Assembly: GCA_036262095.1 (NCBI GenBank) | Contig: DATAJQ010000257.1 | Coordinates: forward strand, 1-38,471 | Reading direction: 5' to 3' | Length of the DNA stretch: 38,471 nucleotides | Source of the DNA: Terrimonas_A sp036262095 | GTDB taxonomy: Bacteria > Bacteroidota > Bacteroidia > Chitinophagales > Chitinophagaceae | Part shown: positions 27,001-33,401 of the stretch, piece by piece | Layout: every line of letters begins with the position of its first letter | Numbering within the stretch: position 1 is the first letter of the stretch | The notes under the pieces: model-generated | What the model was told of the DNA's origin: nothing | Database searches by the model: none | What the model saw: only the letters and a program-made list of their open reading frames with translations | Translations under genes and position numbers: made by a program

Positions 27001-27213
27001 AATATGCGCAATATCACGTTGGCTTATTCATTGCCCAGGGAAGTAGTTAGCAAACTGCACCTTGAGCAGGCGAAAATATATGTAGGAGGTGAGAACCTTT
27101 TCATACTTACGAAAAGAAAAGGAATGAACCCGGCAGAAAGCTTTACTGGTACAAACAGCCCTGTGTATGTACCTAACAGGCTATTTAATGCTGGTATTAA
27201 TGTTACTTTCTAA
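24076..27213 (+). CDS. SusC/RagA-type TonB-linked outer membrane transporter
   Basis: SusC proteins import glycans or peptides through the outer membrane together with a SusD lid, using TonB energy. The 1045 residues start with a signal peptide ending at SAWAQ. A carboxypeptidase-like regulatory domain follows (about 22-105, GKVTDPQGNPVPNVSVTIKG). Next come the usual MEEVVVVAYGTQKRESITGS linker (about 98-117), a plug domain with SSPLYVVDG and LKDASSTALYGARAANGVV (up to about 230), and a beta-barrel ending in NVTF. There is no N-terminal secretin/STN domain, so FecR-type sigma control is unlikely. susD follows after 63 bases. No glycoside hydrolase or regulator is adjacent, so the substrate is unknown. 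Confidence 0.95.
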   Translation: MRRLLTALLLCLCLTMSAWAQKVITGKVTDPQGNPVPNVSVTIKGTKTGTITKEDGTYSITLPSNSSVIVISSVGYASQEINAGDRSNISVTIVPAAGSMEEVVVVAYGTQKRESITGSVAKIGAEQLETRLTTNITQALAGAAPGISTTSGNGQPGSSAAIRIRGFGSVNASSSPLYVVDGFPYEGFIGDLNTNDIESITLLKDASSTALYGARAANGVVVITTKRGKTGAPKVNLMVNTGFSQRGIPEYDRVGAYDYYPLIWQGIKNSLMYPASGTGLSEAAASLQATNTVTSQLIYNPFGVPDNEVVGVDGKLNPNARLQYNDFDWYAPMEQNGFRKEAAFNISSKLNKTDYFFSLNYLKDDGFVIKSDYERVTARMALNTQIKDWLRAGVNMSGVFVGSRQSAGDGSNTFINPFVFARGMGPIYPVHAWTKTGEPILDAFGNQWFDYGIHPGAVNRPSGASPGRHIYYETMLNNSLDRRNSLIGRTFMEAKFLKHFTFTTNLGVDLNNVRTYRFQNKVVGDGVTGGGTASRTANEYRTISLNQLLNYSQRFGAHSVSALAGHETQRVDEDYFNGSRRGMNLDGNEELVNFVTLASVNGQKDFMRREAYLSRVNYSYDNKYYLDLSYRRDASSRFSPQSRWGNFYSVGASWSVMREKFMASASNWLSDLKIRAAYGTVGNDGLDSYYEYQALYSLGWNNATEPGALFSTLSNPNLTWEVNKTASLGIDFGFFKNRITGSVELFSRGSSELLFDVPLGPSSIVTSQVANIGAMNNKGIELQLGVDVVRTKDFTWKVDLNVTTLKNKITKLPDGNPITSGTKRLQEGKDIYAFYLRQWYGVDSQDGAGLWYAAPGTTTSIRIGSKGDSLTTDPNNARFGYSGSAIPKYFGAITNTVSYKGFTLSFLLNYQIGGKFYDGNYAGLMAISYGGAMHTDAMKAWKKPGDVTDVPRLDISRTSIFNTQSNRWLIDASYLNMRNITLAYSLPREVVSKLHLEQAKIYVGGENLFILTKRKGMNPAESFTGTNSPVYVPNRLFNAGINVTF

Positions 27214-27276
27214 GACGCTAATTGACAAACTCTGGCTGGAATAAATCCGTTTGTGTTCAGCCTAAAAATAACTAAT

Positions 27277-28767
27277 ATGAAAAAAGGAATTAAGCTATTA
27301 ATGCTGCTGGCAATGCTGGCACCGATAGCAGGATGTAAGAAAGACTTCCTGGATGCGAATCCTACAGGGAGTGTGGACGATTCCGCTATCTTCACTACTA
27401 CGACCAACGCATCTAACGTTATTAACGGTGTATACCGTTACCTGTATAACCGTTTCAGTGCTCAGAATCAACCTGGTCAGGGAGGTATAATGCTCATGTT
27501 TGATTTCATGGGTGAAGACGTGAACCAGGCCAGGGGTACCTGGTATTCTCCAGGCAATGGTACTGGAGGTTGGGTAAACCACAGAAATGAAACTTATTCG
27601 TATGTGGAGTATCCATTCCGGTTGTATTATCGTTGTATTGGCAATGCCAATGCATTGATTGAGAATATTGATAATGCTACAGGCCCTGATACTGAAAAGA
27701 ACAGGTTGAAGGCAGAAGCACTGACAATGAGGGCATGGAGCTATTTTTACCTGGTGCAGATCTATGCAAAACGTTATGTAGCCGGTGGTTCCAATACACA
27801 ACCGGGTGTTTCTATGCCTTTGAAATCTTCTGATGTAAAACTGCCCCGCTCTACTGTTGAGGAAGTATATACCCAGATCGTCAATGACCTGGGAGAAGCG
27901 ATCACCCTTTTCGGTAATGGATCTGCTGCACCTAACAAATCACACCTGTCTATCCACTCTGCACGTGCAATACGTGCCCGCGTTGCATTGACAATGGGAG
28001 ATTATGCAGCAGCTGCCAGCTTTGCCAAACAGGTTGTGGACCTTGGTCCTTACTCCCTGATGTCAAATGCTCAATACAAAAGCGGTTTTAATGACATTTC
28101 CAATCCTGAATGGATTTGGGGCGCTTATATTCAGGCTGACCAGGGCGATACCTTTGGTTCTTACATGGGCCAGATTTCATATGATGGGAACACAACTTAT
28201 GTAAGAGGTACTCCAAAGCGTGTTAACTCTGCTCTATATGGTATGATCACAGCAACAGACGTGAGGAAAAACATGTGGGAGCCAACCCCCACTACCGCTA
28301 ATTTCCCATTGCCGGCTACTTCCTATGTACGTGAGCCTTATATGAGCCGTAAATTCGCGATCCGTGAATTGCCGACCATCGGTGATGTTCCTTATATCCG
28401 CCTGGCAGAAATGTATCTGACCATGGCTGAAGCCTATGCCAAAACTCCTGGTAAAGAAGCAGACGCACAAGCGGCTTTGTACACTTTAGCTGTAAACAGG
28501 GACCCGAATTATGTGCTGAGCACTAATACTGGCCAGGCATTGATTGATGAAATAATGTTCCAGAGACGCGTTGATTTCTGGGCTGAAGGCCTCCGCTGGT
28601 TCGATCTGAAAAGGCTTGATCTGCCTTTGAACAGAAATCTGGTGCCTAACTATGTTTCTGCTTCTGCAGGAGGTGTAATGGAAATCCCTGCTGGTGATGT
28701 AAGATGGCAGTTCGCTATTCCCATCTCAGAAATTCAGGCTAACCCCAATACAGAGAGAAACCCCTAA
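27277..28767 (+). CDS. SusD/RagB-type outer membrane lipoprotein
   Basis: SusD proteins sit on the cell surface and close the SusC barrel over bound ligand. The ATG at 27277 gives 496 residues starting MKKGIKLLMLLAMLAPIAGC, with the lipidated Cys 20 followed by KKDFLD. The fold is shown by TPR-like helices, LKAEALTMRAWSYFYLVQIYA (near 145-165), and by the C-terminal family block EIMFQRRVDFWAEGLRWFDLKR, ending in the usual IPISEIQANPNTERNP. The frame upstream to 27253 adds unlike residues. It is transcribed with susC and followed by a strong terminator. Confidence 0.95.
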   Translation: MKKGIKLLMLLAMLAPIAGCKKDFLDANPTGSVDDSAIFTTTTNASNVINGVYRYLYNRFSAQNQPGQGGIMLMFDFMGEDVNQARGTWYSPGNGTGGWVNHRNETYSYVEYPFRLYYRCIGNANALIENIDNATGPDTEKNRLKAEALTMRAWSYFYLVQIYAKRYVAGGSNTQPGVSMPLKSSDVKLPRSTVEEVYTQIVNDLGEAITLFGNGSAAPNKSHLSIHSARAIRARVALTMGDYAAAASFAKQVVDLGPYSLMSNAQYKSGFNDISNPEWIWGAYIQADQGDTFGSYMGQISYDGNTTYVRGTPKRVNSALYGMITATDVRKNMWEPTPTTANFPLPATSYVREPYMSRKFAIRELPTIGDVPYIRLAEMYLTMAEAYAKTPGKEADAQAALYTLAVNRDPNYVLSTNTGQALIDEIMFQRRVDFWAEGLRWFDLKRLDLPLNRNLVPNYVSASAGGVMEIPAGDVRWQFAIPISEIQANPNTERNP

Positions 28768-28796
28768 TCGGGCTATTCTCCTGATAATTGGAATGA

Positions 28797-28839
28797 ATAA
28801 AGAAAAGAGGCTGTCCACCGGACAGCCTCTTTTCTTTAT
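28797..28839. terminator. Terminator of the susC-susD operon
   Basis: A perfect 20-bp inverted repeat (28797-28816 with 28820-28839) with a 3-base loop and a T-rich descending side (CTCTTTTCTTTA) lies 30 bases after the susD stop. Confidence 0.9.
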
Positions 28840-28915
28840 AAAATAATTATGATCGAAAGACAATAACATGGGGCCAGTGGACAAAGGGCATCAACCATCT
28901 GTCATCTATTTTCAT

Positions 28916-28923
28916 TAGTTTTG
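28916..28923 (+). promoter_or_regulatory. -7 promoter element of frr
   Basis: TAGTTTTG is an exact TAnnTTTG match, 23 bases before the frr start. The leader would be about 17 bases. No clear -33 TTG is present at the right distance. Confidence 0.45.
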
Positions 28924-28946
28924 CGGCGACCGTGTAAACAGAATCT

Positions 28947-29510
28947 ATGACAGAAGATACTTCAACTATTATTGCCGCAGGTGAAGAACTGATGCAGAAA
29001 GCGATCAGTCACCTTGAAGCTGAACTGGTGAAAATAAGGGCCGGTAAAGCCAATCCACAAATGTTTGATGGAATTGTAGTGGATTATTACGGCTCGCCGA
29101 TGCCGATCAACCAGGTAGCCAACGTCAGTGTGATGGATGCACGCACGTTGAGCATCCAGCCTTGGGAAAAGAACATGCTGCAACCAATAGAAAGGGCGAT
29201 CATCAACTCCAATATCGGCGTTACTCCACAGAACGACGGAGCTCTAATACGCATATTCCTCCCACCTCTTACAGAAGAAAGAAGACGGGAACTGGTAAAA
29301 AGATGCCAGGGTGAAGGAGAGCAATCAAAAGTGGCTATCCGCAATATCCGCCGCGATGCTATTGAAAATGTCAAGAAACTTCAGAAAAACGGCCTCAGCG
29401 AAGATGCCGCTAAAGATGCGGAAGCAGAAGTGCAGCAATTGACCGATCGTTACACTGCACTGGTAGAAAAGCACCTGGCGGCCAAGGAAAAAGAGATCAT
29501 GGCTGTTTAA
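28947..29510 (+). CDS. frr: Ribosome recycling factor
   Basis: Frr splits the post-termination ribosome together with EF-G. The 187 residues are the standard length and show LEAELVKIRAGKANPQMFDGI, YYGSPMPINQVANVSV, ISIQPWEK-type residues (LSIQPWEKNML) and the conserved LPPLTEERRRELVK. The frame is complete. pyrH, its common upstream neighbour, is absent. The last 14 bases overlap the end of the convergent exporter gene. Confidence 0.97.
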   Translation: MTEDTSTIIAAGEELMQKAISHLEAELVKIRAGKANPQMFDGIVVDYYGSPMPINQVANVSVMDARTLSIQPWEKNMLQPIERAIINSNIGVTPQNDGALIRIFLPPLTEERRRELVKRCQGEGEQSKVAIRNIRRDAIENVKKLQKNGLSEDAAKDAEAEVQQLTDRYTALVEKHLAAKEKEIMAV

Positions 29511-30414
29511 CCGGCTGATCGCTTTCAGCAACCGGTGCTGGCTTTTTTATTTGCAGATTGGACAGGAATACGCCTGTTAAGATCAGCAATAAACAACCGA
29601 TGTCTTTCAGTGTGATGATCTCCCCATCGAGAAATCCCCAGAATAAGGCTACAAAAGGAATTCCATAAGTGACCAGGGAGGCGAAAAGGCCTCCCGCTTT
29701 TTGCACCAGTGCATAAAACAGCACGGTCGCAAAAGCGCTGCCTACTATTCCCAGCAGGCATGCGTTGAGGATGGACCATTGCACAACAGGATCAGCAAAA
29801 TCAAGTGTGAGAAATCCCTGTTGCCCTAACACTATCCCTGCCACTACGCACATGACGGATAATGATACCGAAGCCATGAACACGGGCTTTATTTCTTTCA
29901 GGTAAGCGCCCACGATATTTACATTGAGCCCATAGGAGATAGTGGCCAGCAACACAAGGCCGGTATAACCCAGGTTGTTGAGATTTACATCTTTACGGCT
30001 GAAAGTAAGCAGGCATAGCCCTGCGAAACCAATGATCACCCCAATGATCTTTTGCAGGCTGGTCTTGCTTTTAAAGAACAGGGCGCCGATGATAACGACG
30101 CAGATCGGCGTCAGCGAATTAAGAATACCGGTGAGCGAACTGTCGATCTTCATAATGGCAGCCGCAAAAAGAAAAGCCGGGAGAAGGTTGCCGAACAAAC
30201 CGGTCAGCACTACCAGCCCCATTTTGCTCTTTGGTATATGGCGGGCATGAAAAAAGGCAAAGGGAATAAAGAACACACCTGCCGAAAAAATCCGTAAGGC
30301 AGCTATTTGCGGAGCAGTAAGCCCTTGCTTGCTTGCTTTCATGAGGATGAAAGAGCTGCCCCAGATGAAACACAACAGCGTAAAAAGTATCCAGCTAATT
30401 AGTTTATTGCTCAT
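29497..30414 (-). CDS. EamA-family drug/metabolite exporter
   Basis: The 305 residues form a ten-helix inner membrane protein made of two EamA repeats of five helices (about 5-140 and 150-285). The first repeat starts with ISWILFTLLCFIWGSSFILMK. The second has the typical PFVALFWGFLDGE ending. Such proteins export amino acids or other small metabolites; the substrate cannot be predicted. I choose the ATG at 30414 (MSNKLISW); an ATG at 30444 would add ten residues. The tail is polar. The gene is divergent from the PPK2 gene, with a repeat-rich gap between. Confidence 0.88.
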   Translation of the reverse strand: MSNKLISWILFTLLCFIWGSSFILMKASKQGLTAPQIAALRIFSAGVFFIPFAFFHARHIPKSKMGLVVLTGLFGNLLPAFLFAAAIMKIDSSLTGILNSLTPICVVIIGALFFKSKTSLQKIIGVIIGFAGLCLLTFSRKDVNLNNLGYTGLVLLATISYGLNVNIVGAYLKEIKPVFMASVSLSVMCVVAGIVLGQQGFLTLDFADPVVQWSILNACLLGIVGSAFATVLFYALVQKAGGLFASLVTYGIPFVALFWGFLDGEIITLKDIGCLLLILTGVFLSNLQIKKPAPVAESDQPVKQP

Positions 30415-30504
30415 AGCGAAGGCGCGAAGTTCCAAAAACGGCATGATTCCCGCTAATTTTTAAATCCCACGAAGTTTCACAGCGTTTTGTGCTTTTAATA
30501 AAGT

Positions 30505-30566
30505 CTTTGTGGTCTTTGCCGTCTTGGTGAGATATTATTCCTACCAAGACAGCAAAGACCACAAAG
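30505..30566. repeat. Long extragenic hairpin made of 9-base words
   Basis: Arms of 24 bp (30505-30528 and 30543-30566) match at 23 positions and flank a 14-base spacer. The left arm divides into CTTTGTGGT, CTTTGCCGT and CTTGGTGAG. Related words precede it (CACGAAGTTTCACAGCG near 30468-30484). It lies in the divergent gap between the EamA and PPK2 genes. Confidence 0.8.
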
Positions 30567-30593
30567 AAAATACAGGGAAATATCTATTATCAA

Positions 30594-30601
30594 TATCTTT
30601 A
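30594..30601 (+). promoter_or_regulatory. Possible -7 element of the PPK2 gene
   Basis: TATCTTTA matches seven of eight positions of TAnnTTTG and lies 45 bases before the start. The upstream -33 region is not convincing. Confidence 0.3.
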
Positions 30602-30646
30602 GAGAATAAGGAAACGGTATTCCCATAATTAAAGAAATGACGCTTT

Positions 30647-31396
30647 ATGAGTAAAATCAGTCTTGATAAGATCAGTACCCGCGCCCCTGAAGAATTCGAC
30701 AAGAAATCGATAAAAGACAAAACGGAAGCAATGCTTGTGGAACTGGATGATCTGCAAAACCTTCTTTTTGCAGAAAACCAGCATTCCGTGCTGATCGTGA
30801 TCCAGGGCATGGATGCCAGTGGCAAAGATGGCGTGATCAGGAATGTATTGGGCAATATGAACCCTCAGGGAGTGATGGTGAAATCATATAAAGCGCCTGT
30901 GGCAGAAGAGCTCAGTCACGATTTTCTCTGGCGGATCCATAGTCATGCACCGGCCAAAGGAATGATCCAGATTTTCAACCGCTCGCATTATGAAGATATT
31001 CTTGTCACCCGTGTTCATAAATGGATAGATGATGAACTGGCTAAAAAAAGAATGAATGCTATCAACGCTTTTGAGCGCTTGCTGGAAGAACATAATAACA
31101 CACATATCCTGAAATTCTACCTGCATGTGTCTTCTGAAGAACAGCATCAGCGGCTGGAAGAACGCCTGAAAGATCCGGCCAAGATGTGGAAGTACAACAA
31201 AAATGATTTTAAAGAAGCCAAACTTTGGGGCGATTACCGGAAGGCGTATGAGGACTGTTTTGAGTATTGCAACAATCCTGAATGGACCATTGTGCCGGCA
31301 GACCAGAACTGGTATAAGGAATATGTGATCGCCAAAGCCCTCCGTGATCTGCTGAAGGGGCTCAATATGCAATACCCCGGCCTGAAAAAAGAGTAA
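30647..31396 (+). CDS. Polyphosphate kinase 2 family phosphotransferase
   Basis: PPK2 enzymes move phosphate between polyphosphate and nucleotides. The 249 residues show Walker A QGMDASGKDG (53-62), a lid segment (IHSHAPAKGMIQIF) and Walker B NRSHYEDILVTRVH. The pattern matches the polyphosphate:AMP/ADP (nucleotide) phosphotransferase branch more than the long two-domain forms. Whether it favours AMP, ADP or GDP cannot be read here. No polyphosphate kinase 1 or exopolyphosphatase gene is nearby. It has its own likely promoter and is probably a single-gene unit. Confidence 0.92.
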   Translation: MSKISLDKISTRAPEEFDKKSIKDKTEAMLVELDDLQNLLFAENQHSVLIVIQGMDASGKDGVIRNVLGNMNPQGVMVKSYKAPVAEELSHDFLWRIHSHAPAKGMIQIFNRSHYEDILVTRVHKWIDDELAKKRMNAINAFERLLEEHNNTHILKFYLHVSSEEQHQRLEERLKDPAKMWKYNKNDFKEAKLWGDYRKAYEDCFEYCNNPEWTIVPADQNWYKEYVIAKALRDLLKGLNMQYPGLKKE

Positions 31397-31414
31397 TTTT
31401 TTTTATACTGCATT

Positions 31415-31445
31415 TTTGCCCTAACTTTTGAGAGGCTTAATTTTA
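31415..31445 (+). promoter_or_regulatory. Promoter of mscL
   Basis: TTTG (31415-31418) is followed after 19 bases by TAATTTTA (31438-31445), which matches seven of eight positions of the -7 consensus. This is one of the better two-part promoters in the window; the start codon is 37 bases further on. Confidence 0.45.
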
Positions 31446-31482
31446 AATCTGTTTAATCCTTTTACTCACTAAAACCTAGTTT

Positions 31483-31851
31483 ATGGGACTACTTAAAGAA
31501 TTCAAAGCATTTGCGATGAAAGGCAATATCGTAGATCTTGCCGTTGCAGTCATTATTGGTGGAGCATTTGGCAAAATTGTGACTGCTCTTACTGATACGA
31601 TTATTATGCCTATCATTAGCCTGATCTTGGGGAAAGGAGGTGTTCAAGAACTATCGGTAACTATTGGTAAAACAGTCTTCCCGATCGGCGGATTTCTGCA
31701 AGCTGTGATAGATTTTATATTGGTCGCCTTCGTTTTATTTTTGATCGTCAAGGCAATGAATTCTGTCATGAAGAAAAAAGAAGCGGCCCCTGCCCCTCCT
31801 TCCGAAGAAGTGGTGCTTTTGCGCGAAATACGGGACTCTTTAAAGAAATAA
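31483..31851 (+). CDS. mscL: Large-conductance mechanosensitive channel
   Basis: MscL opens under membrane tension and releases solutes during osmotic downshock. The 122 residues start with the amphipathic MGLLKEFKAFAMKGN. TM1 follows (about 15-45, VDLAVAVIIGGAFGKIV), with the gate-lining glycines, then a short periplasmic loop, TM2 (about 68-90, FLQAVIDFILVAFVLFLIV) and a charged C-terminal bundle. Length and motifs fit a pentameric MscL. A terminator-like hairpin lies directly after the stop. Confidence 0.96.
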   Translation: MGLLKEFKAFAMKGNIVDLAVAVIIGGAFGKIVTALTDTIIMPIISLILGKGGVQELSVTIGKTVFPIGGFLQAVIDFILVAFVLFLIVKAMNSVMKKKEAAPAPPSEEVVLLREIRDSLKK

Positions 31852-31878
31852 GCCCAAAAGATATTTCCCTTATTTTTG

Positions 31879-31913
31879 ACCCCCGGTCTGCCTGAACGCA
31901 GAACGGGGGTTTT
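31879..31913 (+). terminator. Terminator of mscL, close to the scpA start
   Basis: A 13-bp stem with one mismatch (31879-31891 with 31898-31910) has a 6-base loop and is followed by TTTT. It ends about 10 bases before the scpA start, so it could also affect scpA initiation if transcription continues. Confidence 0.7.
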
Positions 31914-31923
31914 AATTTATTAT

Positions 31924-32778
31924 ATGGCTAATACCGCATCCTACCAGATTAAGCTGCCCCAGTTTGAAGGCCCTTTTGATCTGTTGCTTTTCTTTATCGA
32001 AAGGGACGAACTGGATATTTATAATATTCCTATCACCCGGATTACCAACGATTTCCTTGACTATATCCATCAGCAGGAAGCGCTCAATATCGAGATGTCG
32101 AGCGAATTTATCCTGTTTATTTCCACCCTTATGCGTATCAAGGCCAAGATGCTTTTACCGCGTAAAGAGCTGGATGCCCAGGGCAACGAAATTGATCCCC
32201 GCGAAGAATTGGTGAACAAACTCCTTGAGTACAAGAAATTCAAGGAGGCTTCGGCCGAGATGGCTGAAATGGAAGCCGTCCGCATGCTGATGGTGAAAAG
32301 AGGAAATATCCAGAAAGAACTGGCACAGATCGGAGAAGACGCGGGCGAGGGTACAGAGATACAGAATATCACCCTGTTCAAACTGATGAAGGCTTTTGAA
32401 CGGGCCATGCAGAAATATTCAGACCGGGTGAATAAGCCTGTTCATACCGTGGTGCAATACCGTTACACCATGGAAAACAGCCGCCAGAGCATGCTGTCGC
32501 TGGCACAGACAGAAAAGACCGTATCATTTGAAAAAATATTTGAGGTAGCGGAAAACAGGGTTCACGCCATCTTCCTGTTCCTCTCCCTCCTGGAGCTGGT
32601 GCAGCAGAAATTCATGAAGATAATGATCGGGGAAGGAAAGAATAATTTCATCATCGAATACAATGAACCGGAGGCACGCCTGGCAGAGCTGGAGGAGAAC
32701 GGACTTTCAGAAGCCGATTTTAAATCATCGTTTGATGATCCGGAACCTACAGACGAAGATGGGCAAATGCCTGAATAG
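31924..32778 (+). CDS. scpA: Segregation and condensation protein A
   Basis: ScpA is the kleisin that closes the SMC ring together with ScpB. The ATG at 31924 gives 284 residues starting MANTASYQIKLPQFEGPFDLL, the usual start; the longer frame to 31876 runs through the mscL terminator. Family features are FEGPFDLLLFFIERDELDIYNIPI and SEFILFISTLMRIKAKMLLP in the N-terminal part, a helical middle, and a C-terminal winged-helix part (FLSLLELVQQKFM). The acidic tail is extra. scpB is not adjacent. The OsmC gene starts 22 bases downstream. Confidence 0.94.
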   Translation: MANTASYQIKLPQFEGPFDLLLFFIERDELDIYNIPITRITNDFLDYIHQQEALNIEMSSEFILFISTLMRIKAKMLLPRKELDAQGNEIDPREELVNKLLEYKKFKEASAEMAEMEAVRMLMVKRGNIQKELAQIGEDAGEGTEIQNITLFKLMKAFERAMQKYSDRVNKPVHTVVQYRYTMENSRQSMLSLAQTEKTVSFEKIFEVAENRVHAIFLFLSLLELVQQKFMKIMIGEGKNNFIIEYNEPEARLAELEENGLSEADFKSSFDDPEPTDEDGQMPE

Positions 32779-32800
32779 AAACCATAAACTTTATATAATT

Positions 32801-33211
32801 ATGAAACGCTACGCTACAGCCAACTGGAAAGGCACTGGTAAAGAAGGAAAAGGAACCAACACTACCCAATCCGGGGTTTTAAAAGATACGCAGTATTCAT
32901 TCAGCAGCCGTTTTGAAGATGGCATCGGCACCAACCCTGAAGAACTGGTAGCAGCTGCCCATGCGGGTTGCTTTACCATGAAGCTCAGCTTCGATCTGAA
33001 TGCTGCAGGTTTTACTGCTGATAATATTGATACCAAATGCACTATCACTCTTGAAAATGGCGCTATTACAGAAAGCCATTTGGAAGTGAAAGCAAAAGTG
33101 CCGGGTATGGATGCAGCTAAATTTGCTGAAGTGGCGGCAGGAGCCAAAGCCAATTGCCCTATCAGCAAGCTGCTGAATACCAATATTACGATGGACGCCA
33201 GTTTGGCGTAA
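32801..33211 (+). CDS. OsmC/Ohr-family peroxide-reducing protein
   Basis: The 136 residues start at the ATG at 32801 (MKRYATANWKGTGKEG); the longer frame overlaps scpA. OsmC-family enzymes reduce organic and hydrogen peroxides with two cysteines. Both are present: the first in AAHAGCFTMKLSF and the second in KANCPISKLL. The EELVAAAHA segment supports the OsmC branch over Ohr. It lies 22 bases after scpA and may be read from it. A very long hairpin begins 8 bases after its stop. Confidence 0.92.
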   Translation: MKRYATANWKGTGKEGKGTNTTQSGVLKDTQYSFSSRFEDGIGTNPEELVAAAHAGCFTMKLSFDLNAAGFTADNIDTKCTITLENGAITESHLEVKAKVPGMDAAKFAEVAAGAKANCPISKLLNTNITMDASLA

Positions 33212-33219
33212 TGAGGATT

Positions 33220-33303
33220 GTTGGCCGATGTTCGAATGGCCGATGGCAGGGTGACACAGCAGGAGCTAGCACCCTGCCATCGGCCATTCGAACATCGGCC
33301 AAC
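33220..33303. repeat. Perfect 34-bp inverted repeat after the OsmC gene
   Basis: Arms at 33220-33253 and 33270-33303 are exact reverse complements over 34 bases, with a 16-base spacer. The left arm carries GGCCGATG twice (33223-33230 and 33238-33245), 15 bases apart, with TTCGAAT between. No T-run is attached. It is the longest perfect hairpin in the window. Confidence 0.9.
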
Positions 33304-33401
33304 GACCAAAGACCATCCATCAATGACTCCCACATTTATCCCTGATAACTCTTATCTTCCCCACGCCATTTTTTCTTCTTAATACCAATTATACCAACTG
33401 T

